From assembly GCF_007859675.1 (NCBI RefSeq), contig NZ_CP042305.1:3534001-3598000 (forward strand): DNA of 64,000 nt. Direction: 5' to 3'. The DNA is from Humibacter ginsenosidimutans (GTDB lineage: Bacteria; Actinomycetota; Actinomycetes; Actinomycetales; Microbacteriaceae). Below the pieces are notes generated by a model. It saw only the letters and a program-made list of their open reading frames with translations, was not told the origin of the DNA and did no database searches. Position numbers and translations under genes: made by a program. Positions 30,585 through 38,810 of the stretch are shown here, piece by piece (the stretch's first letter is position 1; each line of letters begins with the position of its first letter).

Positions 30585-31015
30585 TGACGGTGACGACTCC
30601 CGACCTGACCGCGCTCGCCGTCGGCGACGAGGTGGCGCGCGATGAGCACCTCATCACGCGCGATTCGCTCGTGCGGTATGCAGGGGCCTCCGGTGATTTC
30701 AACCCCATTCACTACCGCGACGACATCGCGCAGTTCGTCGGGCTGCCCGGCGTGCTCGCGCACGGCATGCTCACGATGGGCATCGCGGTGCAGACCGTCG
30801 TCGACTGGGCAGGCGACCCCGCGCGGGTCGTCGACTACCAGGTGCGCTTCACGCGACCCGTGCTGGTGCATCCCGAAGACGGCGCCACGCTGACCGTTGC
30901 GGCCAAGGTCGCCGTGATCGAGTCGGAGAACCAGCGCGTTCGCGTCGACCTCGTCGCGACCGTCGACGGGCAGACCGTGCTCGGCAAGGCCCAGGCGTGG
31001 GTGTCGCTGGCGTGA
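30584..31015 (+). CDS. MaoC-like dehydratase subunit (HadB type)
   Basis: 143 residues. The catalytic hydratase-2 motif is YAGASGDFNPIHYRDDIAQF (Asp and His), followed by GVLAHGMLTMGIAVQTVVDW. It dehydrates 3-hydroxyacyl-ACP in fatty acid elongation together with the preceding subunit. The gene is coupled on both sides (shared base upstream, GTGA overlap with murB). Linkage of this pair with murB, just upstream of the secE-nusG region, is familiar in actinobacteria. Confidence 0.85.
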   Translation: MTVTTPDLTALAVGDEVARDEHLITRDSLVRYAGASGDFNPIHYRDDIAQFVGLPGVLAHGMLTMGIAVQTVVDWAGDPARVVDYQVRFTRPVLVHPEDGATLTVAAKVAVIESENQRVRVDLVATVDGQTVLGKAQAWVSLA

Positions 31016-32187
31016 CGAGTTTCGCCGAACTGACCACCATGCGGGTGGGCGGTCCCGCCGAACGGCTGGTGACGGCGACCACCGAAGACGAGCTCATCGC
31101 GATCGCCACCTCGTGTTACTCCGAGGGCGAGCCGGTGCTGCTGCTCGGCGGAGGATCCAACACGATCGTCTCCGACGACGGCTTCGACGGAACGACCATC
31201 CGCATCGCCACCCGAGGTGTGGAGCAGCTTCCGAGCGAGAGCGGAGAGCGGGATGCCGTGCGCCTGCGCGTGCAGGCCGGTGAGAGCTGGGACGGGCTGG
31301 TCGCCCTCGCCGTGCGCAACCGGTGGGCCGGGATCGAGGCGCTCTCCGGCATCCCCGGCAGCGTCGGCGCGGCGCCCGTGCAGAACATCGGCGCCTACGG
31401 CCAGGAGCTGTCGTCGGTGCTCGTCGCTGTGGACTTCGTGGATGCCGTCACCGGCGAACTCCGCCACCTCACCGCCGCGGACCTCGGGCTCGGCTACCGC
31501 ACCTCCGTTCTCAAGCGCGGGCTCGAAGGCGTGGTCACCGCCGTCGAGCTCGAACTCACGCAGCGACCGGATGTCGGTGCTGCGCTGAGCGAACCCGTCG
31601 CTTATGCGCAGCTCGCGAACGCGCTCGCCGTGGACGTGGGCACGCAGGTCTCGTTGGGCGAGGTGCGGCGCACCGTGCTCAGACTCCGCGCCTCCAAGGG
31701 AATGGTGCTCGACCCGGACGATCCGGACTCGGTGAGCGCCGGCTCGTTCTTCACGAATCCGATCGTGTCGGCGCGGTTCGCGCGCACGCTTCCCGACGAC
31801 GCGCCCCGCTGGCCGCTCGCCGAGGAGGAGCCGGCGCTCGTCGCGGCGCTCGACGGCGCGACGGCCGAGGAGAGCGTGGCCGTCGGCATGCTCGCCGAGG
31901 CCGCGGGAGACAGGGAGCGGCGCCGCAGCCACGCCGAGTCGCCGCAAGGACCGGGCGTGAAGTTGAGCGCCGCGTGGCTGATCGAGCACTCCGGCATCTC
32001 GCGCGGGTTCGCGCTGCCCGGATCGAAGGCCGCCATCTCGAGCAAGCACACGCTGGCGATCACGAACAGGGGCGGGGCATCCGCTCTCGAGATCGTGCAG
32101 CTGGCCACGTTCGTGCAGAGCCGCGTGCAGTCCGAGTTCGGTGTGCTGCTGCGGCCGGAGCCGGTGCTGGTCGGCATCGAGCTCTGA
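31012..32187 (+). CDS. murB: UDP-N-acetylmuramate dehydrogenase
   Basis: 391 residues from GTG 31012. FAD-binding PCMH domain: TTMRVGGPAERLV, LLLGGGSNTIVSDDG, GIEALSGIPGSVGAAPVQNIGAYGQ (cut at ISSI-type loop). The C-terminal substrate domain has DPDSVSAGSFFTNPIV (catalytic Ser) and SAAWLIEHSGISRGF, then ISSKHTLAITNRG. It reduces UDP-GlcNAc-enolpyruvate to UDP-MurNAc with NADPH in peptidoglycan synthesis. It is translationally coupled to the dehydratase gene before it. Three REP-like elements follow. Confidence 0.95.
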   Translation: MTSFAELTTMRVGGPAERLVTATTEDELIAIATSCYSEGEPVLLLGGGSNTIVSDDGFDGTTIRIATRGVEQLPSESGERDAVRLRVQAGESWDGLVALAVRNRWAGIEALSGIPGSVGAAPVQNIGAYGQELSSVLVAVDFVDAVTGELRHLTAADLGLGYRTSVLKRGLEGVVTAVELELTQRPDVGAALSEPVAYAQLANALAVDVGTQVSLGEVRRTVLRLRASKGMVLDPDDPDSVSAGSFFTNPIVSARFARTLPDDAPRWPLAEEEPALVAALDGATAEESVAVGMLAEAAGDRERRRSHAESPQGPGVKLSAAWLIEHSGISRGFALPGSKAAISSKHTLAITNRGGASALEIVQLATFVQSRVQSEFGVLLRPEPVLVGIEL

Positions 32188-32211
32188 GGTACGTCGGCCG
32201 AGCACACCGAG

Positions 32212-32376
32212 GGTTGAGGGCGCCGAGCGTTTCGAGACACGCACGGCGTAAGCCGTGCGCGGGCGTACAACGGGTTGAGGAGCGCACGGCGAAGCCGTGC
32301 GCGTCTCGAAACCCGGCCACGGTGTGAGCGTCCGGGGCGGGTTCCGAGACGCGCGCCTTCGGCGTGCTCCTCAACC
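32212..32376. repeat. cluster of REP-like inverted elements
   Basis: Three related units carry GGTTGAGG at one end and a TTTCGAGAC/TCTCGAAACC-type sequence at the other, around a short palindrome: 32212 to about 32280, 32273-32313 (core GCACGGCGAAGCCGTGC) and 32340-32376 in the opposite orientation. They fill the space between murB and the convergent membrane-protein gene. The same kind of element is widespread in Microbacteriaceae genomes as I remember them. Confidence 0.7.
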
Positions 32377-32405
32377 AGCAGGACGGGGCGCGCTTCGCGT
32401 GCGCT

Positions 32406-32993
32406 TCAGCTCAGGGGGTTGTGCAACTCACCGCGGGCGCGCCGCTGCGCGCGGCGGATCGCCGACAGCACGGCGAACAGCAGGATGAGCACCCCGAGTG
32501 CGACGATGCCGAGCAGTGCGATGGTTCCGGCCGTCAGCGACGTCTGCCAGCTGTCGTACGCCGCCCTGGCCTCGGGATTCAGGGCGATGACGAGCACCGC
32601 CACGGCACTCAGCAGCACGATCGCGCCCCAGGCGATCGCGCCCGACCGCACGCGAGGGGAGGACGTCACGAGGGGCGGCGTTGAGGTGTACACCGGCGTC
32701 GACGTGGGGATCGTGCCTGCGGCCAGCGGTGGGAAGGGCTGAGCTGCCTCGGCCGTCTCGGCTCCGAGCGTCTCGGCCGCCGGTGTCTCGGCGGCGTCGG
32801 GCTGTGCGGCGTCAGGAGCCCCGACGAACCCTGTCTCTGACGCCTGCGTGTCGGCCGCCTGCGTGTCGGGGTCGTCGAGCCGAACCGTGTCCGCGGCATT
32901 CAGGGGCAGCGTGTCGTTCGTCGCCGTATCGCCGTCGGTCGGATCAGGCTCGGCCGAAACGTCGTCGGCGTCGTGGGGAGCGTTCGTGGTCAT
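32406..32993 (-). CDS. acidic-tailed membrane protein, unknown function
   Basis: 195 residues. The first 110 are acidic and Thr/Ala/Pro-rich (for example TQAADTQASETGFVGAPDAA), without a signal peptide; then two helices (GAIAWGAIVLLSAVAVLVIAL and GTIALLGIVALGVLILLFAVL) and a basic end RRAQRRARGELHN. The topology would leave both termini in the cytosol. It precedes no obvious partner, but lies downstream of and in the same orientation as the PspC gene (38 bases), so it may be co-transcribed with it. Not a family I recognise. Confidence 0.7.
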   Translation of the reverse strand: MTTNAPHDADDVSAEPDPTDGDTATNDTLPLNAADTVRLDDPDTQAADTQASETGFVGAPDAAQPDAAETPAAETLGAETAEAAQPFPPLAAGTIPTSTPVYTSTPPLVTSSPRVRSGAIAWGAIVLLSAVAVLVIALNPEARAAYDSWQTSLTAGTIALLGIVALGVLILLFAVLSAIRRAQRRARGELHNPLS

Positions 32994-33031
32994 GGTGCTG
33001 TCCTCTCGGGGAGATCGAGTTCTGGAGCGGC

Positions 33032-34558
33032 TCAGTCGGCGGGGGCGAGCGCTTGAAGCGCAACCTCGCCTGCGGCCTGATCGACCCTGACGATCACGTC
33101 GGGGCTGCCGTGTCCGACCTCGTACGTCTTGGTGATGCCGTCGGACGACACGGGAGCGAACCGCGACGACACGAGGTTGCCGTCGGACTCGGTGCGCCAG
33201 AGCGACACCCGGCTGCCCGGCGTGTGCTGCGTGACGATGACGCGGGCCGAGACGTCGGGTCCCACCGTGATCGTCACCCTTCCGGCCACCTGCACCACGT
33301 CGGCGCGGTAGTCACCCGGATGTTCGTAGTCCAGAAAGGAGCTGCCCACCGGCTGGAGGATCGAGACGGCGCCGACGTCGGTGTACGACGCGTCCGTTCC
33401 GACAAGCGCGTGGTGCCGCGGAACGACGGCGGCCACGAGCATCCCGCACAGCAGCACGATCGACACGAAGCTGAGGAACCCGCTGCGACGGCGCAGCGCG
33501 CCGGCGAGCACGATCGAGGCGCCGAGCGCGAGCGTCGCGATCGCGAGCCCGACGACCACTTCGAGTCCCGAGGGGGCGAGGATGCCCGCCACCCCGCCCA
33601 CCACCAGCGCGACGCCGAGCGCGATGCCGACGTATGCGGCGCTCGTGCGCGGGTTCGCCGCGCGTCGTGCGCGTCGGGCGGCCTCCGCCTCCGCTACCAG
33701 TGCCTGAGCCTGGGCACGTGTCTCCGCCGATCGCTGGGCGCGGGCTGCGCGGGCGTCGGCCTCGCGCGCCGACCAGGCGGCGTAGTCGGCCTTCCAGGTC
33801 TCCTGGCGGGTGCGCCAGTCGGCGTACGCGTCGTCGGTCGCCGCCTGCGCAGGGGTTGCCGGCGGGGCCGGATCGGCGGACGATGCAGTGCCTTCGGAGG
33901 CCGGAGCCGTCGCCTGCGCGGGGGCTTCCTGGGTAGTCGATGCCGGGGCGGCGGAGGCGTAGCCCGAATACGCTGCGCCGCCACCGGCATCCGTCGGTGA
34001 AGTCGGGGTGGAAGTGGGCGGAGTGGGCGGAACGCGGCCACTGCGAGCCGCCCAGACCACGACGCCCACGATGAGAGCGATGACGAGCAGGGTCCACATC
34101 ACCCGACCCATGGCCGAGAACCACGACAGACCGTCCCAGAACTGCGCGCCCGCCCACCAGAATCCCTGCGCGAACGGCAGGAACGAGAACAGGGCGATCA
34201 CGATGATCGCGATGATGGGCGGGTCGAAGTGACCCCTGAAGAGCCGCTCGAGGTGGATGTCGCCCTGCGCGTCGGGCAGCAGTGCCCAGGCCGCCGCGTA
34301 GAGCAGGAACGCCGGGCCGCCGAGCACGGCGATCACGATGGCGATTCCGCGCACGATGATCGGGTCGATGCCGAGGCGTGCGGCGACACCGCCGCACACG
34401 CCGCCGATCCAGCCGTTCTGACGGTAGACGCCGAGGGAGCGCATCCAGCCGAAGAAGCGGGCCGAGGCGGGTCCGTGAGCCGTCGGGCTCTGCGTGCCCG
34501 GCCTCTGGCCGGAACCGGGAGCTGCATTCGACGCGGAGGGCGAACTGTGATCGGTCAT
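33032..34558 (-). CDS. PspC-domain membrane protein
   Basis: 508 residues. The N-terminal PspC domain (residues 30-95) has SLGVYRQNGWIGGVCGGVAA, GIDPIIVRGIAIVIAVLGGP and LYAAAWALLPD. Further helices and a long Ala/Pro/Thr cytosolic or wall-facing segment with an Ala/Arg/Glu coiled region (RAQAQALVAEAEAARRAR) follow. More helices come next, then a beta-rich C-terminal domain (like DUF4097/LiaF) near residues 420-508. It is divergent from a PspC-kinase gene, the usual LiaF-LiaS-LiaR-like membrane-stress set. Confidence 0.85.
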   Translation of the reverse strand: MTDHSSPSASNAAPGSGQRPGTQSPTAHGPASARFFGWMRSLGVYRQNGWIGGVCGGVAARLGIDPIIVRGIAIVIAVLGGPAFLLYAAAWALLPDAQGDIHLERLFRGHFDPPIIAIIVIALFSFLPFAQGFWWAGAQFWDGLSWFSAMGRVMWTLLVIALIVGVVVWAARSGRVPPTPPTSTPTSPTDAGGGAAYSGYASAAPASTTQEAPAQATAPASEGTASSADPAPPATPAQAATDDAYADWRTRQETWKADYAAWSAREADARAARAQRSAETRAQAQALVAEAEAARRARRAANPRTSAAYVGIALGVALVVGGVAGILAPSGLEVVVGLAIATLALGASIVLAGALRRRSGFLSFVSIVLLCGMLVAAVVPRHHALVGTDASYTDVGAVSILQPVGSSFLDYEHPGDYRADVVQVAGRVTITVGPDVSARVIVTQHTPGSRVSLWRTESDGNLVSSRFAPVSSDGITKTYEVGHGSPDVIVRVDQAAGEVALQALAPAD

Positions 34559-34673
34559 GTCTCGATCGTGCCCGAGCCCGGCGTGCGTGCGCGATGGGGG
34601 ATGCCCCTGATCGATCCCTGAGATCTGCCTATGGGGTGCCGTGGGGAAGTCCCGGGGTGATTGGATTTCGGGT

Positions 34674-35870
34674 ATGCCCGCCCGAACCGCTCCGCCGCAA
34701 CGGCCCGCGCTCGCGCGTCCGCGCGACTGCGTGCTCGGCGGTGTGTGCTCCGCCGTCGCGCGTCACCTCGGCTGGAGCGTGACGGCGACCAGGTGGCTCG
34801 CGGTGGGGCTCACGGCGTGCGGTGGTGCGGGCATCCTTCTCTACGTGTGGCTCTGGGCGATGACACCGCTCGAGCCGGCGGCTCCGGGCACGCACGGCCT
34901 GCTTCACCGCAGGGTCTCGGTGCCCTGGGTGCTCTTCGCGCTCGCCGCATTCTGCGGGCTGGTCGTGCTCTCCCTCGGCATGAGCTTCCGCTCGGGAGAG
35001 GCCGAATCGGGTGCGCTGCCCTCGCTGATCATCACCGCCATCGTGTGCGGCGCCGGCGCGGTCGCGTGGGACCAGGTGGTGGATGCCGACGCACCTCGCG
35101 CGGGCCGGAGCGAACGTCTGCTGCGCATCCTGTCCGGTGCCGTGCTGGTGAGCGTCGGGCTTCTCGGCCCGTTGGTGTGGGGATCGGGGGCGCCGGGTTG
35201 GGCGTGGGTGCTGTTCGTGGCCATGCTGCTCGCCGGTGTCGCGGTGCTGGCCGCGCCGTGGGCACTCCGGTTGTGGCGAGAACTCATGGTGGAGCGCACC
35301 AAGCGCGTGCGCGAGGAGGAGCGTGCGGAGATCGCCGCCCACCTGCACGACTCGGTACTGCAGACGCTCGCGCTCATTCAGACCAGAGCAGGTGCATCCA
35401 GCGAGGTCGCCCGGCTGGCGCGGGCCCAGGAACGTGAGCTGCGCGACTGGCTGTACTCGGGGGAGCGGCACGTCGACAGCGATCTCGTCAGCGATCTGCG
35501 CGATGTCGCGGCCGCGCTCGAGCTCGACTACCCCGTGCGCTTCGACGTGGTGGCGGCGGGCGACACGGGGGAGAGGTCGAGCGGCGAGGTCGCGGCGGCG
35601 GCGAGAGAGGCGATGCTGAACGCCGCGCGGCACGCAGGAGGCGACGTGAGCGTCTACGTCGAGGGCACGCCGCGCTCGGTCGACGTGTACGTGCGCGATC
35701 GCGGGCCGGGGTTCTCGCTCGACGACGTGCCGTCCGACCGCATGGGCGTGCGGGAGTCGATCGTCGGGCGCATGCGCAGGGCAGGCGGCAGCGCGTCCGT
35801 CGCGCGCGGTGCAGGTGGCGAAGGCACCGAGGTGCGGCTGCACCTGGATCTCGAGGAGGAACGGGCGTGA
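34674..35870 (+). CDS. PspC-domain sensor histidine kinase (NarL/LiaS type)
   Basis: 398 residues from ATG 34674. An N-terminal PspC domain (ALARPRDCVLGGVCSAVARH, VGLTACGGAGILLYVWLW) is followed by four more helices. The HisKA_3 dimerisation helix is EEERAEIAAHLHDSVLQTLA, with the phospho-histidine in HLHDS, and the HATPase has AREAMLNAARHAGG and VRDRGPGFSLDDV. It senses envelope stress through its PspC/membrane part. It overlaps the response regulator gene by 4 bases and diverges from the PspC protein gene. Confidence 0.9.
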   Translation: MPARTAPPQRPALARPRDCVLGGVCSAVARHLGWSVTATRWLAVGLTACGGAGILLYVWLWAMTPLEPAAPGTHGLLHRRVSVPWVLFALAAFCGLVVLSLGMSFRSGEAESGALPSLIITAIVCGAGAVAWDQVVDADAPRAGRSERLLRILSGAVLVSVGLLGPLVWGSGAPGWAWVLFVAMLLAGVAVLAAPWALRLWRELMVERTKRVREEERAEIAAHLHDSVLQTLALIQTRAGASSEVARLARAQERELRDWLYSGERHVDSDLVSDLRDVAAALELDYPVRFDVVAAGDTGERSSGEVAAAAREAMLNAARHAGGDVSVYVEGTPRSVDVYVRDRGPGFSLDDVPSDRMGVRESIVGRMRRAGGSASVARGAGGEGTEVRLHLDLEEERA

Positions 35871-36580
35871 ACGAGCACTCGAGCGCAGCAGAAGGTTCGC
35901 AGCACGAACCGGAGTCGCAGGAAGGGGACGACGAGATCACGGTCGTCATCGTCGACGACCACTCGATCTTCCGCTCGGGGCTGAGGGCGGATCTCGGGGC
36001 GGGCATCCGGGTGATCGGCGAGGCGGATGCCGTCGACTCCGCCGTCGAGACCATCGCGGCGCTGCACCCCGAGGTCGTGCTGCTCGACGTGCACCTGCCG
36101 GGCGGGTCAGGAGGCGGAGGCGCCGAGGTGGCGCGCAGAGCCGCCCCGGCGTCGCCGTCTACCCGCTTCCTCGCGCTGAGCGTGTCGGACTCGGCCGAAG
36201 ACGTCGTGGCCGTCATCCGCGCGGGCGCCCGGGGCTACATCACCAAAGGCAGCTCGGGCGCCGACGTCACCCGTGCGGTGCACGCCGTCGCGGGCGGTGA
36301 CGCGGTCTTCTCCCCGAGGCTCGCAGGGTTCGTGCTGGATGCCTTCGGCGCGGCATCCGGGGAGCAGGCGGAGAGCGTCGACGAGCTCGACCGCCTCACC
36401 TCCCGCGAACGCGAAGTGATGCGTCTCATCGCTCGCGGCTACGCCTACAAAGAGGTGGCGTCGGAGCTGTTCATCTCGGTGAAGACGGTGGAGACGCACG
36501 TCTCGGCCGTGCTGCGCAAGCTGCAGCTGTCGTCGCGTCACGAACTCACCGCGTGGGCGCTCGCCCGGCGGCTGCTGTAG
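35867..36580 (+). CDS. NarL/LuxR-type response regulator
   Basis: 237 residues. Receiver: VVIVDDHSIFRSGLRADLG, VVLLDVHLPGGSGGGG (phospho-Asp) and YITKGSSGADV. HTH: LDRLTSREREVMRLIARGYA, YKEVASELFISVKTVETHVS and LRKLQLSSRHELTAWALARR. About 25 extra acidic residues precede the receiver. Cognate regulator of the PspC-kinase (4-base overlap). Probably activates the divergent pspC gene; no operator repeat could be identified. Confidence 0.9.
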   Translation: MNEHSSAAEGSQHEPESQEGDDEITVVIVDDHSIFRSGLRADLGAGIRVIGEADAVDSAVETIAALHPEVVLLDVHLPGGSGGGGAEVARRAAPASPSTRFLALSVSDSAEDVVAVIRAGARGYITKGSSGADVTRAVHAVAGGDAVFSPRLAGFVLDAFGAASGEQAESVDELDRLTSREREVMRLIARGYAYKEVASELFISVKTVETHVSAVLRKLQLSSRHELTAWALARRLL

Positions 36581-36625
36581 ATCCGTGCCCGGCGCCCGTG
36601 CTGAGTCGGTCGGCGCGTCGGCGAT

Positions 36626-36679
36626 GTTCGACCCACCGTTGTCGTTCGACCTACCGGTGTCGTTCGACCCACCGGCCCC
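36626..36679. repeat. three 18-bp tandem units
   Basis: GTTCGACCCACCGTTGTC (36626-36643), GTTCGACCTACCGGTGTC (36644-36661) and GTTCGACCCACCGGCCCC (36662-36679), in the 378-base gap between the response regulator and tRNA-Trp. No frame is coding here. Confidence 0.85.
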
Positions 36680-36748
36680 GACATGACAGATCGCGCTTTC
36701 GCGCCGAAGACATGGCCGATCGGCATGTTTTCGGGCCGATGTCATGTC
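36680..36748. repeat. nested inverted repeat
   Basis: Outer arms GACATGACA (36680-36688) and TGTCATGTC (36740-36748) enclose a near-perfect 31-base palindrome (36704-36734) centred on GCCGATCGGC. It directly follows the 18-bp tandem units. After it (36749-36958) I see only spacer and the probable tRNA promoter region. Confidence 0.75.
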
Positions 36749-36958
36749 GACGCCGCTCAATGCGGGCCGGCGATCCTCGCTTTGCGCAACCGGGCACGGC
36801 TCGCCTACACTTGACCGAGGTTGTTGAAGTCAGCCAAGCTTTTCTGCGCCCAATTTCGATTGACGCAGAACGGGTTGCACGCAGCACTGCCGATGAAGTT
36901 CACCGGGCTCATTCCCCAGCGTTTCTTCAGGGCGGAGCCGCGACGATTTCACCACCGA

Positions 36959-37031
36959 AGGGCGGTGGCTCAATTGGTAGAGCAGCGGTCTCCAAAACCG
37001 CAGGTTGCAGGTTCGAGTCCTGTCCGCCCTG
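36959..37031 (+). tRNA. trnW: tRNA-Trp (anticodon CCA)
   Basis: 73 bases forming a full cloverleaf: acceptor AGGGCGG/CCGCCCT, D-stem GCTC/GAGC, anticodon loop CTCCAAA, T-arm GCAGG-TTCGAGT-CCTGT and discriminator G. CCA is not encoded. It sits 39 bases before secE, the conserved actinobacterial order. Confidence 0.97.
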
Positions 37032-37070
37032 CAAGTCGGTGCTCTGGCTCCGACCCACGAAAGGTATGAG

Positions 37071-37346
37071 GTGGCCCGAAAAGTCATCGACGAGCCCAGT
37101 GAGGACGTCGTCGCGAACGCCAAGAAGGAGCGGGATGCCAAGCGCAACCCCTTCTCTCGGATCGCGCTGTTCATCCGTCAGGTGTTCGCCGAGCTGCGCA
37201 AGGTCGTCACGCCGACCCGCAAGGAGCTTTTCAGCTACACGGGTGTGGTGCTGGTCTTCGTGATCATCATGATGGCGATCGTCTATGGGCTCGATCAGCT
37301 GTTCACCTGGCTCGTGATTCTGGTGTTCGGCACTCCAAGCTCCTGA
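37071..37346 (+). CDS. secE: preprotein translocase subunit SecE
   Basis: 91 residues from GTG 37071, with GAAAGG 6 bases upstream. The conserved core is FIRQVFAELRKVVTPTRKEL followed by a single helix VVLVFVIIMMAIVYGLDQLF. The basic N-terminal extension of about 35 residues is usual in actinobacteria. It stabilises SecY in the Sec translocon. It is followed by nusG after 92 bases. Confidence 0.95.
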   Translation: MARKVIDEPSEDVVANAKKERDAKRNPFSRIALFIRQVFAELRKVVTPTRKELFSYTGVVLVFVIIMMAIVYGLDQLFTWLVILVFGTPSS

Positions 37347-37438
37347 CGGTCGACACGGCCACGGGGGCGACGAGGCCTGGATGATTCGGCGGCGCGGGCC
37401 TATACCGCGCAACAACAGGAATGGATTGGGAAAGCTAA

Positions 37439-38434
37439 GTGTCTGAACGAGAGCGCGACGACGTCGACTGGGCGACAGCTGCCGAGCAGTCGGCCGAGGA
37501 CGACGAGGCGCAGGAGGGCAACCAGCTGGCATCCGAGGAGCAGTCGGTCGACCCGGCAGAGCGTGAAGCCCTGCACGTGACCGACCCCGACGGCAACGAC
37601 GTCGATCTCGACGCCGTGCTCGATGCCATCGCCGAGACCGCCGACCCCGAGGCCGACGCGATCGTCGACGATGCGCTGGAGATCGATGACGCCGACGAGG
37701 CCGAGGCGGCCTTCGAGGCGATCGAAGACGAAGAAGACGTCGACGGTGCACCCGCCGACTCCGACGAGGCGTCCGACGACGGCGAATCGGACGACGAGGC
37801 CGAAGAGGCCGAGGTCGACCCCTACGACGAGTTCAAGCGCGAGCTGCGCTACCTGCCGGGAAAGTGGTACGTCATCCACTCCTACGCGGGCTTCGAGCGC
37901 CGCGTGAAGCAGAACCTCGCCAACCGCACGGCATCCATGGGCATGGAAGATTACATCTACCAGGTCGAGGTGCCGATGGAAGACGTGGTCGAGATCAAGA
38001 ACGGCCAGCGCAAGATGGTCAACCGGGTGCGCATCCCCGGCTACGTGCTCGTGCGCATGGACCTCAACGAAGACAGCTGGTCGGTCGTGCGTCACACGCC
38101 GGGCGTCACCGGCTTCGTCGGCAACGCGCACAACCCCACGCCGCTGCGCTTCGACGAGGCGTTCAACATGCTGAAGTCGCTCGTGCAGGTCGAGCCGGTG
38201 GCCACAGGCAAGGCGGCGACGGCCAAGGGTCAGAAGACCGCGGCGCGCGTTCCGGCCATCGAGGTGGACTTCGAGATCGGCGAGACGATCACCATCAAGG
38301 AAGGCTCGTTCGCGGGTCTTCCCGGTTCGATCAGCGAGATCAAGCCGGAGAGCGGCAAGCTCACGGTGCTCGTCTCCCTGTTCGAGCGCGAGACTCCGGT
38401 CGAGCTCAGCTTCGACCAGGTCACCAAGCAGTAG
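37439..38434 (+). CDS. nusG: transcription termination/antitermination factor NusG
   Basis: 331 residues from GTG 37439. The NGN domain begins at KWYVIHSYAGFERRVKQNL (about residue 142) and continues with RVRIPGYVLVRMDL and SWSVVRHTPGVTGFVG; the KOW domain has GETITIKEGSFAGLPGSIS and LVSLFERETPVELSF. The first 135 residues are an acidic, low-complexity extension (Asp/Glu/Ala), longer than in E. coli NusG, which lacks it. It binds RNA polymerase and couples elongation with Rho or ribosomes. A terminator follows 13 bases after the stop. Confidence 0.97.
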   Translation: MSERERDDVDWATAAEQSAEDDEAQEGNQLASEEQSVDPAEREALHVTDPDGNDVDLDAVLDAIAETADPEADAIVDDALEIDDADEAEAAFEAIEDEEDVDGAPADSDEASDDGESDDEAEEAEVDPYDEFKRELRYLPGKWYVIHSYAGFERRVKQNLANRTASMGMEDYIYQVEVPMEDVVEIKNGQRKMVNRVRIPGYVLVRMDLNEDSWSVVRHTPGVTGFVGNAHNPTPLRFDEAFNMLKSLVQVEPVATGKAATAKGQKTAARVPAIEVDFEIGETITIKEGSFAGLPGSISEIKPESGKLTVLVSLFERETPVELSFDQVTKQ

Positions 38435-38447
38435 CAGTTCCGCACGA

Positions 38448-38482
38448 AGGGGCCGTTCGCCGTAAGGCGGCCGGCCCCTTTC
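38448..38482 (+). terminator. terminator after nusG
   Basis: AAGGGGCCG (38448-38456) and CGGCCCCTT (38473-38481) form the stem, with inner GCC/GGC pairing, followed by TTC. Confidence 0.8.
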
Positions 38483-38528
38483 GCGTTCGCCGCGGAGCGT
38501 CCGACTCCGCCCGCGGTGCATCCGACCC

Positions 38529-38601
38529 CGCCCCTTTTCAGGACATATCGGGAGTCGGCCATCCTGTGTCGATGGGTCGGCATATCTCCTGAAAACGGGC
38601 G
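38529..38601. repeat. intergenic inverted repeat
   Basis: The arms 38529-38548 and 38582-38601 match in 18 of 20 positions as inverted copies (core TTTTCAGGA...TCCTGAAAA) around a 33-base centre. It lies in the 376-base space between nusG and rplK, which holds no gene. Confidence 0.8.
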
Positions 38602-38705
38602 TCGGGACCGCGGAGCTGGGGTGGTGGCCGATGCCGAGGCATGGGCCCACGAGCGGAGCGGCGAGTGGATGCCCGACCCTGGCAACCACAGGCATCCGCA
38701 TCGGG

Positions 38706-38762
38706 TAAGATTGTGTGGTTTGCGCGTACGCGCAGATGCGACCACCTGCCGGACAGTCCGGC
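38706..38762 (+). promoter_or_regulatory. rplKA promoter and structured leader
   Basis: TAAGAT (38706-38711) is a plausible -10 box. Downstream, GTGGT...ACCAC encloses the palindrome GCGCGTACGCGC, and GCCGGAC-A-GTCCGGC (38748-38762) follows, before GGAAAGGAAAG and the rplK ATG. A leader of about 93 bases with hairpins could hold the L1 autoregulatory site known for L11 operons. Confidence 0.45.
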
Positions 38763-38810
38763 GTGTGGGAGAGCGGATGCCCATGGCATCCACTCGAGGA
38801 AAGGAAAGCT

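Noticed and set aside
36626..36679. CRISPR array
   Set aside because: The 18-bp units are directly adjacent with no spacers and there are no cas genes.
36770..37070. Coding frame 36821-37069 over tRNA-Trp
   Set aside because: It runs through a perfect tRNA cloverleaf and has no ribosome-binding site or domain.
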